A DNA stretch of 64,000 bases from Paenibacillus xylanilyticus (GTDB lineage Bacteria > Bacillota > Bacilli > Paenibacillales > Paenibacillaceae): positions 4,467,001 to 4,531,000 of the forward strand of contig NZ_CP044310.1 of the NCBI RefSeq assembly GCF_009664365.1, given 5' to 3'. Below, piece after piece: positions 1 through 7,522 of this stretch (within the stretch, counting starts at the first letter, position 1; each line of letters begins with the position of its first letter). Made by a program: the position numbers and the translations under genes. Under the pieces are notes generated by a model that saw only the letters and a list, made by a program, of their open reading frames with translations, did not search any database and had not been told where the DNA came from.

Positions 1-965
1 ACACCATGTAACAAAAAGACGCCATGGCGCCTTTCCTGTAATCGGCCATTAATTTTATCGTACACGTTCTGCTGCTCTGCAGTAAGAGCAAGCGGTTCAG
101 TGGCGCGAAACTTCCTTCCCTGGTAAGGGTCACGAAAGACTTCCACGTCTTCCGTTACAAGCAGCCCTTTCTCCTCAAGCCCTTTGACGGTAGCCGCAGA
201 CACTTGAAGCGTGGCCAGCAATTCTTTCATCGGCATTGGCAGCAGTTCCTTCATTTCCAGCAGAAAAGCAAGAACCTCCTTCTGCCGCTGAGCCTTCGCC
301 GGGAAAGATGCAAGTGCCTCCTCCGCCGCAGCCGCATCTACCGCCAAATCCACTGCCTTCATCGTTTTTTTGTTTAGCTTGTCCTTGATTGCCTGGCTCT
401 CCAGCAATATACCGCCAAGCAGAAGCTTTTTGATCAACGCGGCATGATTGGGGTATTTACGGCTCAATTGCTGCAAAGGCACCTGTCCCCGGCTTTTCAC
501 AAAACGTATAATGTCCTGCTGCACTTTCTCCGAGGTGGACTCCTCTCCCCACACGAAGAGGACATCTTCATCCGCCTTTGCTCCGGTCTGCTGTCCATCC
601 AGTGCATCCCCAATGGAGATATATCGTTCCGCTTTACCTTTCAGTGCAGTCGGCACCATGACCTGCAGCGACAAAATGCGGTTGCTGGCATATCGCTCAC
701 TCATCCACTCGGCGAGCTGCACCAGATCTTCTAATAAGGGAGGAACGATGTCCAACAGTTCCTGAATGGGCTTCAACTTGAAGGATTCTGTTCCGGTACG
801 CGGTACAAGATCAACCACAAAGCCCTGAACGGTTCGATGTCCAAACGGCACACCTACCCGACTGCCAATCTCAATCCAATCACGCATCGATTCCGGCACC
901 AGATAATCAAAGGGCCGATCGGTCTGTTTCACCGGAACATCGACAATAACCTTGGCGATCTCCAT
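1..965 (-). CDS. priA: Primosomal protein N' (replication restart helicase PriA), 3' part missing at the left edge
   Basis: PriA restarts stalled replication forks by binding the fork and loading the replicative helicase. About 321 N-terminal residues are present, starting MEIAKVIVDVPVKQTDRPF. This stretch covers the 3'-DNA-binding domain and winged helix and breaks off after FLLHGV, which normally sits just before the Walker A motif, so the helicase core lies outside the window. The ATG at 965 is preceded by GGGAGG located at the very end of coaBC. The stop of coaBC is only 3 bases upstream, so the two are probably cotranscribed, as in the coaBC-priA order of Bacillus. The reading frame is intact up to the edge. 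Confidence 0.93.
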   Translation of the reverse strand, partial: MEIAKVIVDVPVKQTDRPFDYLVPESMRDWIEIGSRVGVPFGHRTVQGFVVDLVPRTGTESFKLKPIQELLDIVPPLLEDLVQLAEWMSERYASNRILSLQVMVPTALKGKAERYISIGDALDGQQTGAKADEDVLFVWGEESTSEKVQQDIIRFVKSRGQVPLQQLSRKYPNHAALIKKLLLGGILLESQAIKDKLNKKTMKAVDLAVDAAAAEEALASFPAKAQRQKEVLAFLLEMKELLPMPMKELLATLQVSAATVKGLEEKGLLVTEDVEVFRDPYQGRKFRATEPLALTAEQQNVYDKINGRLQERRHGVFLLHG

Positions 966-967
966 AT

Positions 968-2203
968 TTAATTCCTCCCGGCAATGCGCTCCGCCGCAAT
1001 CGCAAGCAATCGGTGAGCTATGTCCTCCTTAGACATCACCTGAAGCTCTTCCACCAACCCTTCACGGTCATAAATATGAACCGCATTGGTATCTGCTCCA
1101 AATCCGATACCCGGCTGGGCAACGTCATTGGCTACGATCAGATCACAGTTTTTCCGCTCCAGCTTCTCCCTTGCGTACATCTCTACAGAATGGGTTTCTG
1201 CGGCAAAACCAATTAGAAATTGATGACTCTTTTGCTTACCTAATGTTTCAAGAATATCTATATTTTTAACAAGCTCCAGCGATAGCGTATCGCCTTTCTT
1301 TTTGATTTTCTCCTCATGTACTTCCTTGGGACGGTAATCGGCAACTGCCGCAGCCTTAACAACGATATCAGCACGATCCCAGTGACTCGAGACCGCTTCG
1401 TACATATCCTGGGCAGACTGCACCCGAATTACTTCCACATTCGTTGGCGGCTGAACTTGTGTACTGCCCATAACAAGCGTAACCTCTGCCCCCAAATCAC
1501 GTGCTGCTGCAGCGATGGCAAATCCCATTTTGCCGGAAGAGTCATTGGTAATATATCTGACAGGATCAATACGCTCAATCGTACCGCCCGCCGTCACGAT
1601 CACTTTTTTGCCTTTTAACAAGGCGGACTGTTGTTTCAAGCCTGGTTTAGCTGCTGCCTGATCTTCAAAAAAACGTTCAACCACCTCAACAATCGTCTCC
1701 GGCTCTTCTAAACGCCCTTTACCTACGTATCCACATGCGAGCTGTCCTTCACTTGGTTCAATCATCAGTGTTCCTCGCTCGGAAAGCAGACGCATATTGT
1801 GCTGTACTGCAGGGTGATCATACATATGAACATTCATGGCAGGTGCGATCATTACCGGGGCGGTCGTTGCCAGTAGTGTTGTGGAGAGCATGTCATCGGC
1901 CATGCCATGTGCCATTTTGGCAATAACGTTGGCTGTTGCCGGGGCAACCAGAACCAGATCGGCCATATCGGCCAAATGAATATGTGATACAACTGATGGC
2001 TCACGCTCATCAAATGTATCACTGTAGACTACATTTCGGGTCAACGTTTGCAGCGTTAATTCGGTAATAAACTGTTTGGCAGAGTCCGTCATAATGACGT
2101 GAACGTCCGCCCCTTTTTGCACCAGTCTACTGCATAATGTAGCCGCCTTGTATGCGGCTATGCCGCCAGTCACGCCAAGTACGATTTTTTTACCGTTCAA
2201 CAT
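968..2203 (-). CDS. coaBC: Bifunctional phosphopantothenoylcysteine decarboxylase / phosphopantothenate-cysteine ligase
   Basis: The enzyme joins cysteine to 4'-phosphopantothenate and decarboxylates the product to 4'-phosphopantetheine in coenzyme A synthesis. The start MLNGKKIVLGVTGGIAAYK at 2203 gives 411 residues, the usual size. A G-rich Shine-Dalgarno (GGGGGAAA) precedes it; the frame is open about 24 codons further upstream but that extension has no family support. The N-terminal flavoprotein half carries the active-site histidine (SHIHLAD), the PAMNVHMY motif and the cysteine region LACGYVGKGRLEEP. The C-terminal ligase half begins near residue 200 (KKVIVTAGGTIERIDPVRYI). It is followed by priA and preceded by rpoZ. 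Confidence 0.96.
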   Translation of the reverse strand: MLNGKKIVLGVTGGIAAYKAATLCSRLVQKGADVHVIMTDSAKQFITELTLQTLTRNVVYSDTFDEREPSVVSHIHLADMADLVLVAPATANVIAKMAHGMADDMLSTTLLATTAPVMIAPAMNVHMYDHPAVQHNMRLLSERGTLMIEPSEGQLACGYVGKGRLEEPETIVEVVERFFEDQAAAKPGLKQQSALLKGKKVIVTAGGTIERIDPVRYITNDSSGKMGFAIAAAARDLGAEVTLVMGSTQVQPPTNVEVIRVQSAQDMYEAVSSHWDRADIVVKAAAVADYRPKEVHEEKIKKKGDTLSLELVKNIDILETLGKQKSHQFLIGFAAETHSVEMYAREKLERKNCDLIVANDVAQPGIGFGADTNAVHIYDREGLVEELQVMSKEDIAHRLLAIAAERIAGRN

Positions 2204-2246
2204 GGTTATTTCCCCCGATATATACGACGTATAAACGATGAATAGA

Positions 2247-2273
2247 GAAAAAAATAACAACCTCGCGGTTGTC
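2247..2273 (-). terminator. Weak hairpin plus U-tract between rpoZ and coaBC
   Basis: On the minus strand ACAACC-GCGA-GGTTGT forms a six-base-pair stem followed by TATTTTTTT. It lies 51 bases after the rpoZ stop. It may attenuate rather than fully stop transcription into coaBC, since these genes usually share an operon. Confidence 0.45.
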
Positions 2274-2323
2274 AAATAAGTCCGGCTTGCGCCGTATGCA
2301 GTTGAAGAGCAGCCGCAGGCGGC

Positions 2324-2539
2324 TTACTCTTCTTCCTCTTCGTCCTGTCCTTTGATGACAACGAGATGATCACCATAAATTTCTTCGAGTGCAACGCCAA
2401 CCTGTTTATGGGATCTTGCATTTCTCAGATCCGTTTTTTCGCCTTCACGAAGCTGTCTGGCCCGGCGGGAAGCAGCAACAACAAGAGAATACTTGCTGTC
2501 GACTTTGTTCATCATTTCATCAATAGAAGGATACAGCAT
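2324..2539 (-). CDS. rpoZ: RNA polymerase omega subunit
   Basis: This is the small subunit that helps fold and assemble the beta' subunit of RNA polymerase. The product has 71 residues and shows the conserved region KYSLVVAASRRARQL followed by KPV-like KQVGVALEEI, ending in an acidic tail of five glutamates (DEEEEE). Its place between gmk and coaBC matches Bacillus. The 156 bases between gmk and this gene contain no other gene. Confidence 0.93.
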   Translation of the reverse strand: MLYPSIDEMMNKVDSKYSLVVAASRRARQLREGEKTDLRNARSHKQVGVALEEIYGDHLVVIKGQDEEEEE

Positions 2540-2695
2540 GTTTACAAAACACCTCTTTGCATTAGTATAATCCCTTTGACCCGCCTAACAGAATGCAACC
2601 ATTCCGTCGTTCACATGAACCGAACCTCGCCCGACTATCTATAGATATATGTCAGCAGTTCTCCGAATAATTGCATCCTGCGGCAGCCAAAAAAA

Positions 2696-3268
2696 TTATT
2701 TATTGATCTTACAATGTTCGGCGATAATAATGCTTTCTATTCGTTTACACGCCAAATCAATCTCGTCATTAACGACAGCGTAATCGTACTGCTCCAGCAG
2801 ACTAATCTCATCCACGGCTACGGACATCCGGTGATCAATAGTTGCCTGACTCTCCGTACCGCGTCCCTGGATGCGATCTTTGAGCTCGTCCAATGAAGGA
2901 GGCAGCAGAAATACAAAAATCCCTTCCGGGAACTTCTCTTTCACTTTTAACGCGCCTTGAACTTCAATCTCAAGAATGATGTCGCGGCCTTCGTTAATGG
3001 TTTTCTCGACAAAGTCACGTGGTGTTCCGTAATAGTTACCTACATATTCTGCATGCTCCAGCAGCTGGTCTTCAGCAATCATGTTCAGGAACTCTTCATG
3101 ACTTCTGAAGAAGTAGTTCACACCATGCTCTTCACCCAGACGAGGCTGGCGAGTCGTTGCAGACACAGAATAGATCAACTCCGGCACACGTTTGCGCAAA
3201 GCGCTGCATACTGTACCCTTCCCGACCCCAGATGGGCCGGACAACACTATCAGTAATCCCTTAGACAT
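2696..3268 (-). CDS. gmk: Guanylate kinase
   Basis: The enzyme phosphorylates GMP to GDP with ATP. The start [21 protein letters not shown] at 3268 follows GGAG at a good distance and gives 190 residues. The P-loop GPSGVGKGT lies at about residues 9-17. GMP-binding signatures [19 protein letters not shown] and the lid region follow. The frame is open upstream to 3358, but that part overlaps remA and is not expected. It starts 13 bases after the end of remA, so the two are surely cotranscribed. Confidence 0.96.
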   Translation of the reverse strand: MSKGLLIVLSGPSGVGKGTVCSALRKRVPELIYSVSATTRQPRLGEEHGVNYFFRSHEEFLNMIAEDQLLEHAEYVGNYYGTPRDFVEKTINEGRDIILEIEVQGALKVKEKFPEGIFVFLLPPSLDELKDRIQGRGTESQATIDHRMSVAVDEISLLEQYDYAVVNDEIDLACKRIESIIIAEHCKINK

Positions 3269-3281
3269 ATTACACTCCATT

Positions 3282-3542
3282 TTATTCGTCGTTGTCATCA
3301 TCTTTCGAAGAAAGACGATGGGCGACCGTCTCAGGCTGAACCGCAGACAGAATGACATGATCGCTATCCGTAATAATCACGGCACGAGTACGTCTTCCGT
3401 ACGTTGCGTCTATCAGCATATGACGATCTCTTGCCTCTTGTATAATTCTCTTGATCGGCGCCGATTCCGGACTTACGATGGATATAATCCGGTTCGCCGA
3501 TACGATGTTACCGAATCCAATGTTAATGAGTTTGATTGCCAT
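3282..3542 (-). CDS. remA: Extracellular matrix regulator RemA (DUF370 family)
   Basis: RemA is a DNA-binding activator of biofilm matrix and osmoprotection genes in B. subtilis. The start [20 protein letters not shown] at 3542 gives 86 residues, the normal length. The family signature continues with [43 protein letters not shown]. The short acidic tail SKDDDNDE varies between species. It sits between yicC and gmk, as in Bacillus. A GGGGGAAG tract lies a little farther upstream than ideal. Confidence 0.93.
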   Translation of the reverse strand: MAIKLINIGFGNIVSANRIISIVSPESAPIKRIIQEARDRHMLIDATYGRRTRAVIITDSDHVILSAVQPETVAHRLSSKDDDNDE

Positions 3543-3593
3543 AATCAGGTTCTTCCCCCTATACATGCGACTCTCTTGCCGAAATATGGCCGT

Positions 3594-4493
3594 TCATTCG
3601 ATATTCGCTGCCTGCTCGCGAATTTTCTCCAGCTCCGCCTTCATCTCGACAACACGGTTCACCAGAGCCAAATGGTTGGCTTTTGATCCAATCGTATTGA
3701 CTTCCCGATTCATCTCTTGAATAAGAAAGTCCAACTTGCGGCCTACCGGCTCTTCACTCTTCAGCAGTTCCCTGCTCTGTCCGAAGTGGCTGAGTAGACG
3801 CGTAAGCTCCTCCTCTATGTTAGAACGATCGGCAAACACAGCAATTTCCATACCCAATTTATGCTCGTCAAAAGGGAAAGAGCCTTCCTCCTGCATTTCC
3901 GTAAGCCTTTGTCTTAACTTGTTGCGGTAATCTGATACCACAGTAGGTGCAAGAGCAAGCATCTCGGTATGCAGCGACTCCAGACGACTAATCCGCCGTT
4001 CCAGATCACTGGCCAGATGAAGACCCTCACGCGCGCGCATTTGCTCCAGACTGGTCAAGGCCTCTTCCAAGCTCTGCTGCAGCACACGCTCCCATTCGTC
4101 CTTCTCTTCCTCCGGAATTGAACTTGTTCCATCGGAATGAACCATGACATCCGGCAATGAAAGCATGTCCATAATGCTCGGTTTGCCCTGCATCCCAAAG
4201 CGGGATTCCAGCTGTTCTGCTGCCTGCAGATAGGCCCTGACTGCCTGCTCATTAAGCACGGCAGGAAGAGCCTGATCTTCATCTTTTTCTTTCATTACAT
4301 AAACATCAATCCGCCCGCGCTTCAGCCGGCTCTGTACTCTTTTCCTCAATCCGTCTTCATAACATGTCCATTCTTTCGGCATGCGCATCATCACTTCACA
4401 GTAACGATGATTGACGGATTTGATCTCCAATTGTACCTTGTAGCCTCCAAAATGAAAGGCGGATTGACCGTATCCGGTCATACTGAATGACAT
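3594..4493 (-). CDS. yicC: YicC/YloC family endoribonuclease-like protein
   Basis: YicC-family proteins have been linked to RNA cleavage and stationary-phase survival; YloC is the B. subtilis member. The start MSFSMTGYGQSAFHFGGYKV at 4493 gives 299 residues and the family's typical first residues. The C-terminal signature QEMNREVNTIGSKANHLALVNRVVEMKAELEKIREQAANIE is complete. An alternative ATG lies six bases upstream at 4499. The gene begins 20 bases after the stop of the preceding methyltransferase/reductase gene. Confidence 0.92.
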   Translation of the reverse strand: MSFSMTGYGQSAFHFGGYKVQLEIKSVNHRYCEVMMRMPKEWTCYEDGLRKRVQSRLKRGRIDVYVMKEKDEDQALPAVLNEQAVRAYLQAAEQLESRFGMQGKPSIMDMLSLPDVMVHSDGTSSIPEEEKDEWERVLQQSLEEALTSLEQMRAREGLHLASDLERRISRLESLHTEMLALAPTVVSDYRNKLRQRLTEMQEEGSFPFDEHKLGMEIAVFADRSNIEEELTRLLSHFGQSRELLKSEEPVGRKLDFLIQEMNREVNTIGSKANHLALVNRVVEMKAELEKIREQAANIE

Positions 4494-4512
4494 CGGCATC
4501 ACATCCGTTACA

Positions 4513-6402
4513 CTATTGTAATTGATTATTAGGGTTGAAACAAGTAGGACATTGGTGCTCGGACTTCTCCCATACATATTGGGTCAGTTCGGCAGTCATG
4601 CCGTAGAACATAAACGGAGTCATCAGGTAGATCCCCTTGAAATGGGCTGTTGCAACATCCAACAGCTCTTTGGCAATTTTTACGCCCATGGCCCGTCCTT
4701 CTTCTCCTTCGAGACCAGCCATGCGAGAACGTACCTCATCCGACAGCTGAATGCCTGGAACTTCATTGTGCAGGTATTCTGCATTTCGTCCACTTGCCAG
4801 CGGCATTACACCAACGAAAATAGGCACTTCCAAATGTTTGGTAGCCTCATGCATAGCTACGATTAATTGCGGGTCATAGACAGGCTGCGTCATAATGTAA
4901 TCGGCACCGGAGGCAATCTTTTTCTCCAGTCTCTGAACTGCCTTATCCAGATGTTTCACATTCGGGTTAAACGCTGCTCCGATGACAAAACCAGCCTTCT
5001 GTTTAAGCGGTTTGCCGGAGAAAGCTACACCGTCGTTCAATTGCTTGATCATACGTATAATTTCAAATGAAGTCAGATCGTATACGGAACTGGATCCGGG
5101 AAGATCACCGAAACGCGCTGGATCCCCTGTAACCGCAAGCACGTGGTTGATACCGAGAGCGTCAAAACCCATCATGTGTGATTGGGTCCCAATCAGATTT
5201 CGGTCACGGCAAGCAATATGTACAAGCGGACGTAAGCCCGTACGATCCTGAACGAGATGTCCCAGAGCCATATTGCTCATGCGGGTTACCGCCAAAGAGT
5301 TGTCAGCCAGTGTCAGCGCATCCGCACCAGCGGCTTTCAGTGTTTCGGCACCTTTCATGAATTTGGCAATATCCAGGTCACGAGGCGGGTCGAGTTCAAC
5401 GATAACCGTGTGGCGCTGTTTGACCAGATCCACAATGGTCGGCTGTCCACCACGGCCGGACCGTTCATCCACATTTTCATGCAGTACGATACGCGGTTTG
5501 GCTTCTGTTGGGTCAGGCAGGACAATGGGTGCTGCAGTATATTCGGAAAGAGCCTGTGCGATTGCCCCAATATGATCAGGCGTTGTACCGCAGCATCCAC
5601 CGATAATACGGGCGCCCAGATCGGCGAATTGCACCGCGGTCTGCCCAAAATATTCGGGTGTGGCACCATATCGGAACTGGCCATCGACATAGTCTGCCGC
5701 CCCCGCGTTAGGGTAAACAGACATCGGAACTCCGATTCGCCCGGATACGGTTTCCATGGCACGCATAATTCCGTTTGGACCGGAGCGGCAGTTAAACCCA
5801 ATCACGTCCGCCCCCTGCTCACGCATGATCCGGAACGCTTCCGGCATCGTGTATCCATCCAGCGTATGTCCAATATCCTCAACTGCAAACTGCCCAATCA
5901 CCGGCAGATCACTCAGCTTGCGAGCCTGCAGCAGGGCAATATCCATCTCTTCGATATCATAGAAGGTTTCAAGCAGAATCCCGTCAACCCCTTCTTCAAG
6001 CAGGGCAAAAATCTGTTGTTCGTAAAAACGCTTCAGTTCGCTTGTCGATACATTGGTCCGCTTGCCTCCGCGAATGGAACCCACGGCCCCTAGAACGTAT
6101 CCGTTTGAACCGGCGACCTCCTTGGCAATGCGTGCACCCGCACGATTGACTTCCGTCACCTTCGATTCCAGTCCGAACTTGGACAATTTGTCATAGTTCG
6201 CAGAGTACGTATTTGTCTCAAATATTTCAGTACCCGCCTCCAAATAACGACGATGCACATCTGCTACCACTTCAGGTGAGACCAAATTTAATTCTTCGTA
6301 TGAAATTCCAACCGGGAAACCCATTTGGTACAGATATGTTCCCATCGCCCCATCTCCAATGAGAACTCGTTCCTGCAAGACACTCCGCAAATCCGCCTTC
6401 AT
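4513..6402 (-). CDS. Bifunctional homocysteine S-methyltransferase / methylenetetrahydrofolate reductase (YitJ type)
   Basis: The fused enzyme has an N-terminal homocysteine methyltransferase (about residues 1-290) and a C-terminal 5,10-methylenetetrahydrofolate reductase (about 325-610). Zinc-ligand cysteines are visible in GFNC and in IIGGCCGTTPDH. The reductase half begins with TVIVELDPPRDLDIAKFMKGA and includes LAVTGDPARFGD, typical of MetF. The length of 629 residues agrees with B. subtilis YitJ. It sits between dapF and yicC, interrupting the usual yloB-yloC spacing. The 5' region is short (about 95 bases to the dapF terminator) and does not show the S-box architecture that controls yitJ in Bacillus. 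Confidence 0.93.
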   Translation of the reverse strand: MKADLRSVLQERVLIGDGAMGTYLYQMGFPVGISYEELNLVSPEVVADVHRRYLEAGTEIFETNTYSANYDKLSKFGLESKVTEVNRAGARIAKEVAGSNGYVLGAVGSIRGGKRTNVSTSELKRFYEQQIFALLEEGVDGILLETFYDIEEMDIALLQARKLSDLPVIGQFAVEDIGHTLDGYTMPEAFRIMREQGADVIGFNCRSGPNGIMRAMETVSGRIGVPMSVYPNAGAADYVDGQFRYGATPEYFGQTAVQFADLGARIIGGCCGTTPDHIGAIAQALSEYTAAPIVLPDPTEAKPRIVLHENVDERSGRGGQPTIVDLVKQRHTVIVELDPPRDLDIAKFMKGAETLKAAGADALTLADNSLAVTRMSNMALGHLVQDRTGLRPLVHIACRDRNLIGTQSHMMGFDALGINHVLAVTGDPARFGDLPGSSSVYDLTSFEIIRMIKQLNDGVAFSGKPLKQKAGFVIGAAFNPNVKHLDKAVQRLEKKIASGADYIMTQPVYDPQLIVAMHEATKHLEVPIFVGVMPLASGRNAEYLHNEVPGIQLSDEVRSRMAGLEGEEGRAMGVKIAKELLDVATAHFKGIYLMTPFMFYGMTAELTQYVWEKSEHQCPTCFNPNNQLQ

Positions 6403-6496
6403 CCCTTTTCCCCCCGCCTAGCTGATCATTTCATACTAATGTAACACAAAAGCCGATCAATAACGTAGAAAAACACAGGATTTCCACGAAATTCAG

Positions 6497-6523
6497 TCAA
6501 AAAAAGAGGCCCGAAGGCCTCTT
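6497..6523 (-). terminator. Rho-independent terminator of dapF
   Basis: On the minus strand AAGAGGCC-TTCG-GGCCTCTT forms a perfect eight-base-pair stem with a stable tetraloop, followed by TTTTT. It begins 17 bases after the dapF stop. Confidence 0.9.
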
Positions 6524-6539
6524 GGCTTAAACTGTCATC

Positions 6540-7373
6540 TTATGATGTGACTCCTTTGAAAACAACCTCTGCCGGTCCGGTCATATACACATGATTGTCA
6601 GCTTCGTTCCACTCAATATGCAGGTCTCCGCCTTTAAGGCTAATCACTGCTGTACGATCCGTGTGTCCGTTCAATACGGAGGATACAAGCGTTGCACAAG
6701 CTCCGGTCCCACAAGCCAGGGTTGGACCCGCACCACGTTCCCATACACGCATATCAACGAATCCGCGATCACGCACAGTGGCAAACTCAACATTGATCTT
6801 TTTCGGGAACATCGGATGAACTTCCAGCACCGGCCCCCAAGTGGAGAGATCAAAGTTCACTGCATCATCTACATAAATGACAGCGTGGGGATTCCCCATC
6901 GAAACTGCCGTGAATTTGAACTCTTGTCCATTCGCTTCAATGGTATGGTTAACCACAGGGTTGGCATCCACTGTTGTCGGAACCTGAAGCCCGTCCAAAA
7001 TAGGCTCGCCCATATCTACACGAACGGTTGCCACTTTGCCGTCAAGTACATTAAGGGTTACCGGCTGCACACCGGCGCCGATGGTTTCAATAGTGATGTT
7101 CTCCGATGTCACATGACCATGGTCATACACATACTTCGCTACACAGCGAATCGCGTTCCCGCATTGTTCCGCTTCCGAACCATCAGAGTTCATGATACGC
7201 ATCTGAAAATCCGCCTTCTCTGAAGGCAGTATATAAACGAGTCCATCCGCACCAATGCCGAAGAAACGGTTGCACCATTTCACAGCAAGCTCTGCTGCAT
7301 CAGCCGGAAGCTGTTTTTCTCCAAATACAACGATAAAGTCGTTGCCAAGTCCGTGCATTTTTGTAAATTCCAT
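6540..7373 (-). CDS. dapF: Diaminopimelate epimerase
   Basis: The enzyme converts LL- to meso-diaminopimelate for lysine and peptidoglycan synthesis. The start MEFTKMHGLGNDFIVV at 7373 gives 277 residues. Both catalytic cysteines are present: in the NSDGSEAEQCGNAIRC segment and in LACGTGACATL. A GTG at 7385 overlaps the AAAGGAG Shine-Dalgarno, so the ATG was preferred. A perfect inverted repeat (7390-7409) lies immediately upstream of that Shine-Dalgarno. A terminator follows the gene, so it is probably a single transcription unit. Confidence 0.95.
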   Translation of the reverse strand: MEFTKMHGLGNDFIVVFGEKQLPADAAELAVKWCNRFFGIGADGLVYILPSEKADFQMRIMNSDGSEAEQCGNAIRCVAKYVYDHGHVTSENITIETIGAGVQPVTLNVLDGKVATVRVDMGEPILDGLQVPTTVDANPVVNHTIEANGQEFKFTAVSMGNPHAVIYVDDAVNFDLSTWGPVLEVHPMFPKKINVEFATVRDRGFVDMRVWERGAGPTLACGTGACATLVSSVLNGHTDRTAVISLKGGDLHIEWNEADNHVYMTGPAEVVFKGVTS

Positions 7374-7389
7374 ATCCTTGCCCACTCCT

Positions 7390-7409
7390 TTTGGCAGTCT
7401 GCTGCCAAA
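7390..7409 (-). promoter_or_regulatory. Perfect inverted repeat abutting the dapF ribosome binding site
   Basis: TTTGGCAG-CAGA-CTGCCAAA on the minus strand is an eight-base-pair stem with a four-base loop, followed directly by AGGAG of dapF. It has no U-tract, so it is not a terminator. It could be an operator or an RNA hairpin acting on dapF translation. No known family was recognised. Confidence 0.5.
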
Positions 7410-7431
7410 GCGTTATTCTTGCCTGTTTACA

Positions 7432-7490
7432 TAAAAAAGCTATCCTGCAAAATGTCCAAGGCTTTTGCCCCGAATCATTTTGAGGATAGC
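7432..7490 (-). terminator. Terminator of the Ca2+ ATPase gene
   Basis: On the minus strand GCTATCCT and AGGATAGC pair, the stem is extended by CAAAATG/CATTTTG with one bulged C, and six Ts follow. The hairpin is long, with an inner GGC/GCC loop. It lies 33 bases past the ATPase stop and separates that gene from dapF. Confidence 0.85.
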
Positions 7491-7522
7491 ATAACGAAAA
7501 CGATAAGGAAAAGCTATTGATT

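Noticed and set aside
6403..6496. S-box (SAM riboswitch) before the homocysteine methyltransferase gene
   Set aside because: The interval is too short and lacks the expected helices; only the dapF terminator lies beyond it.
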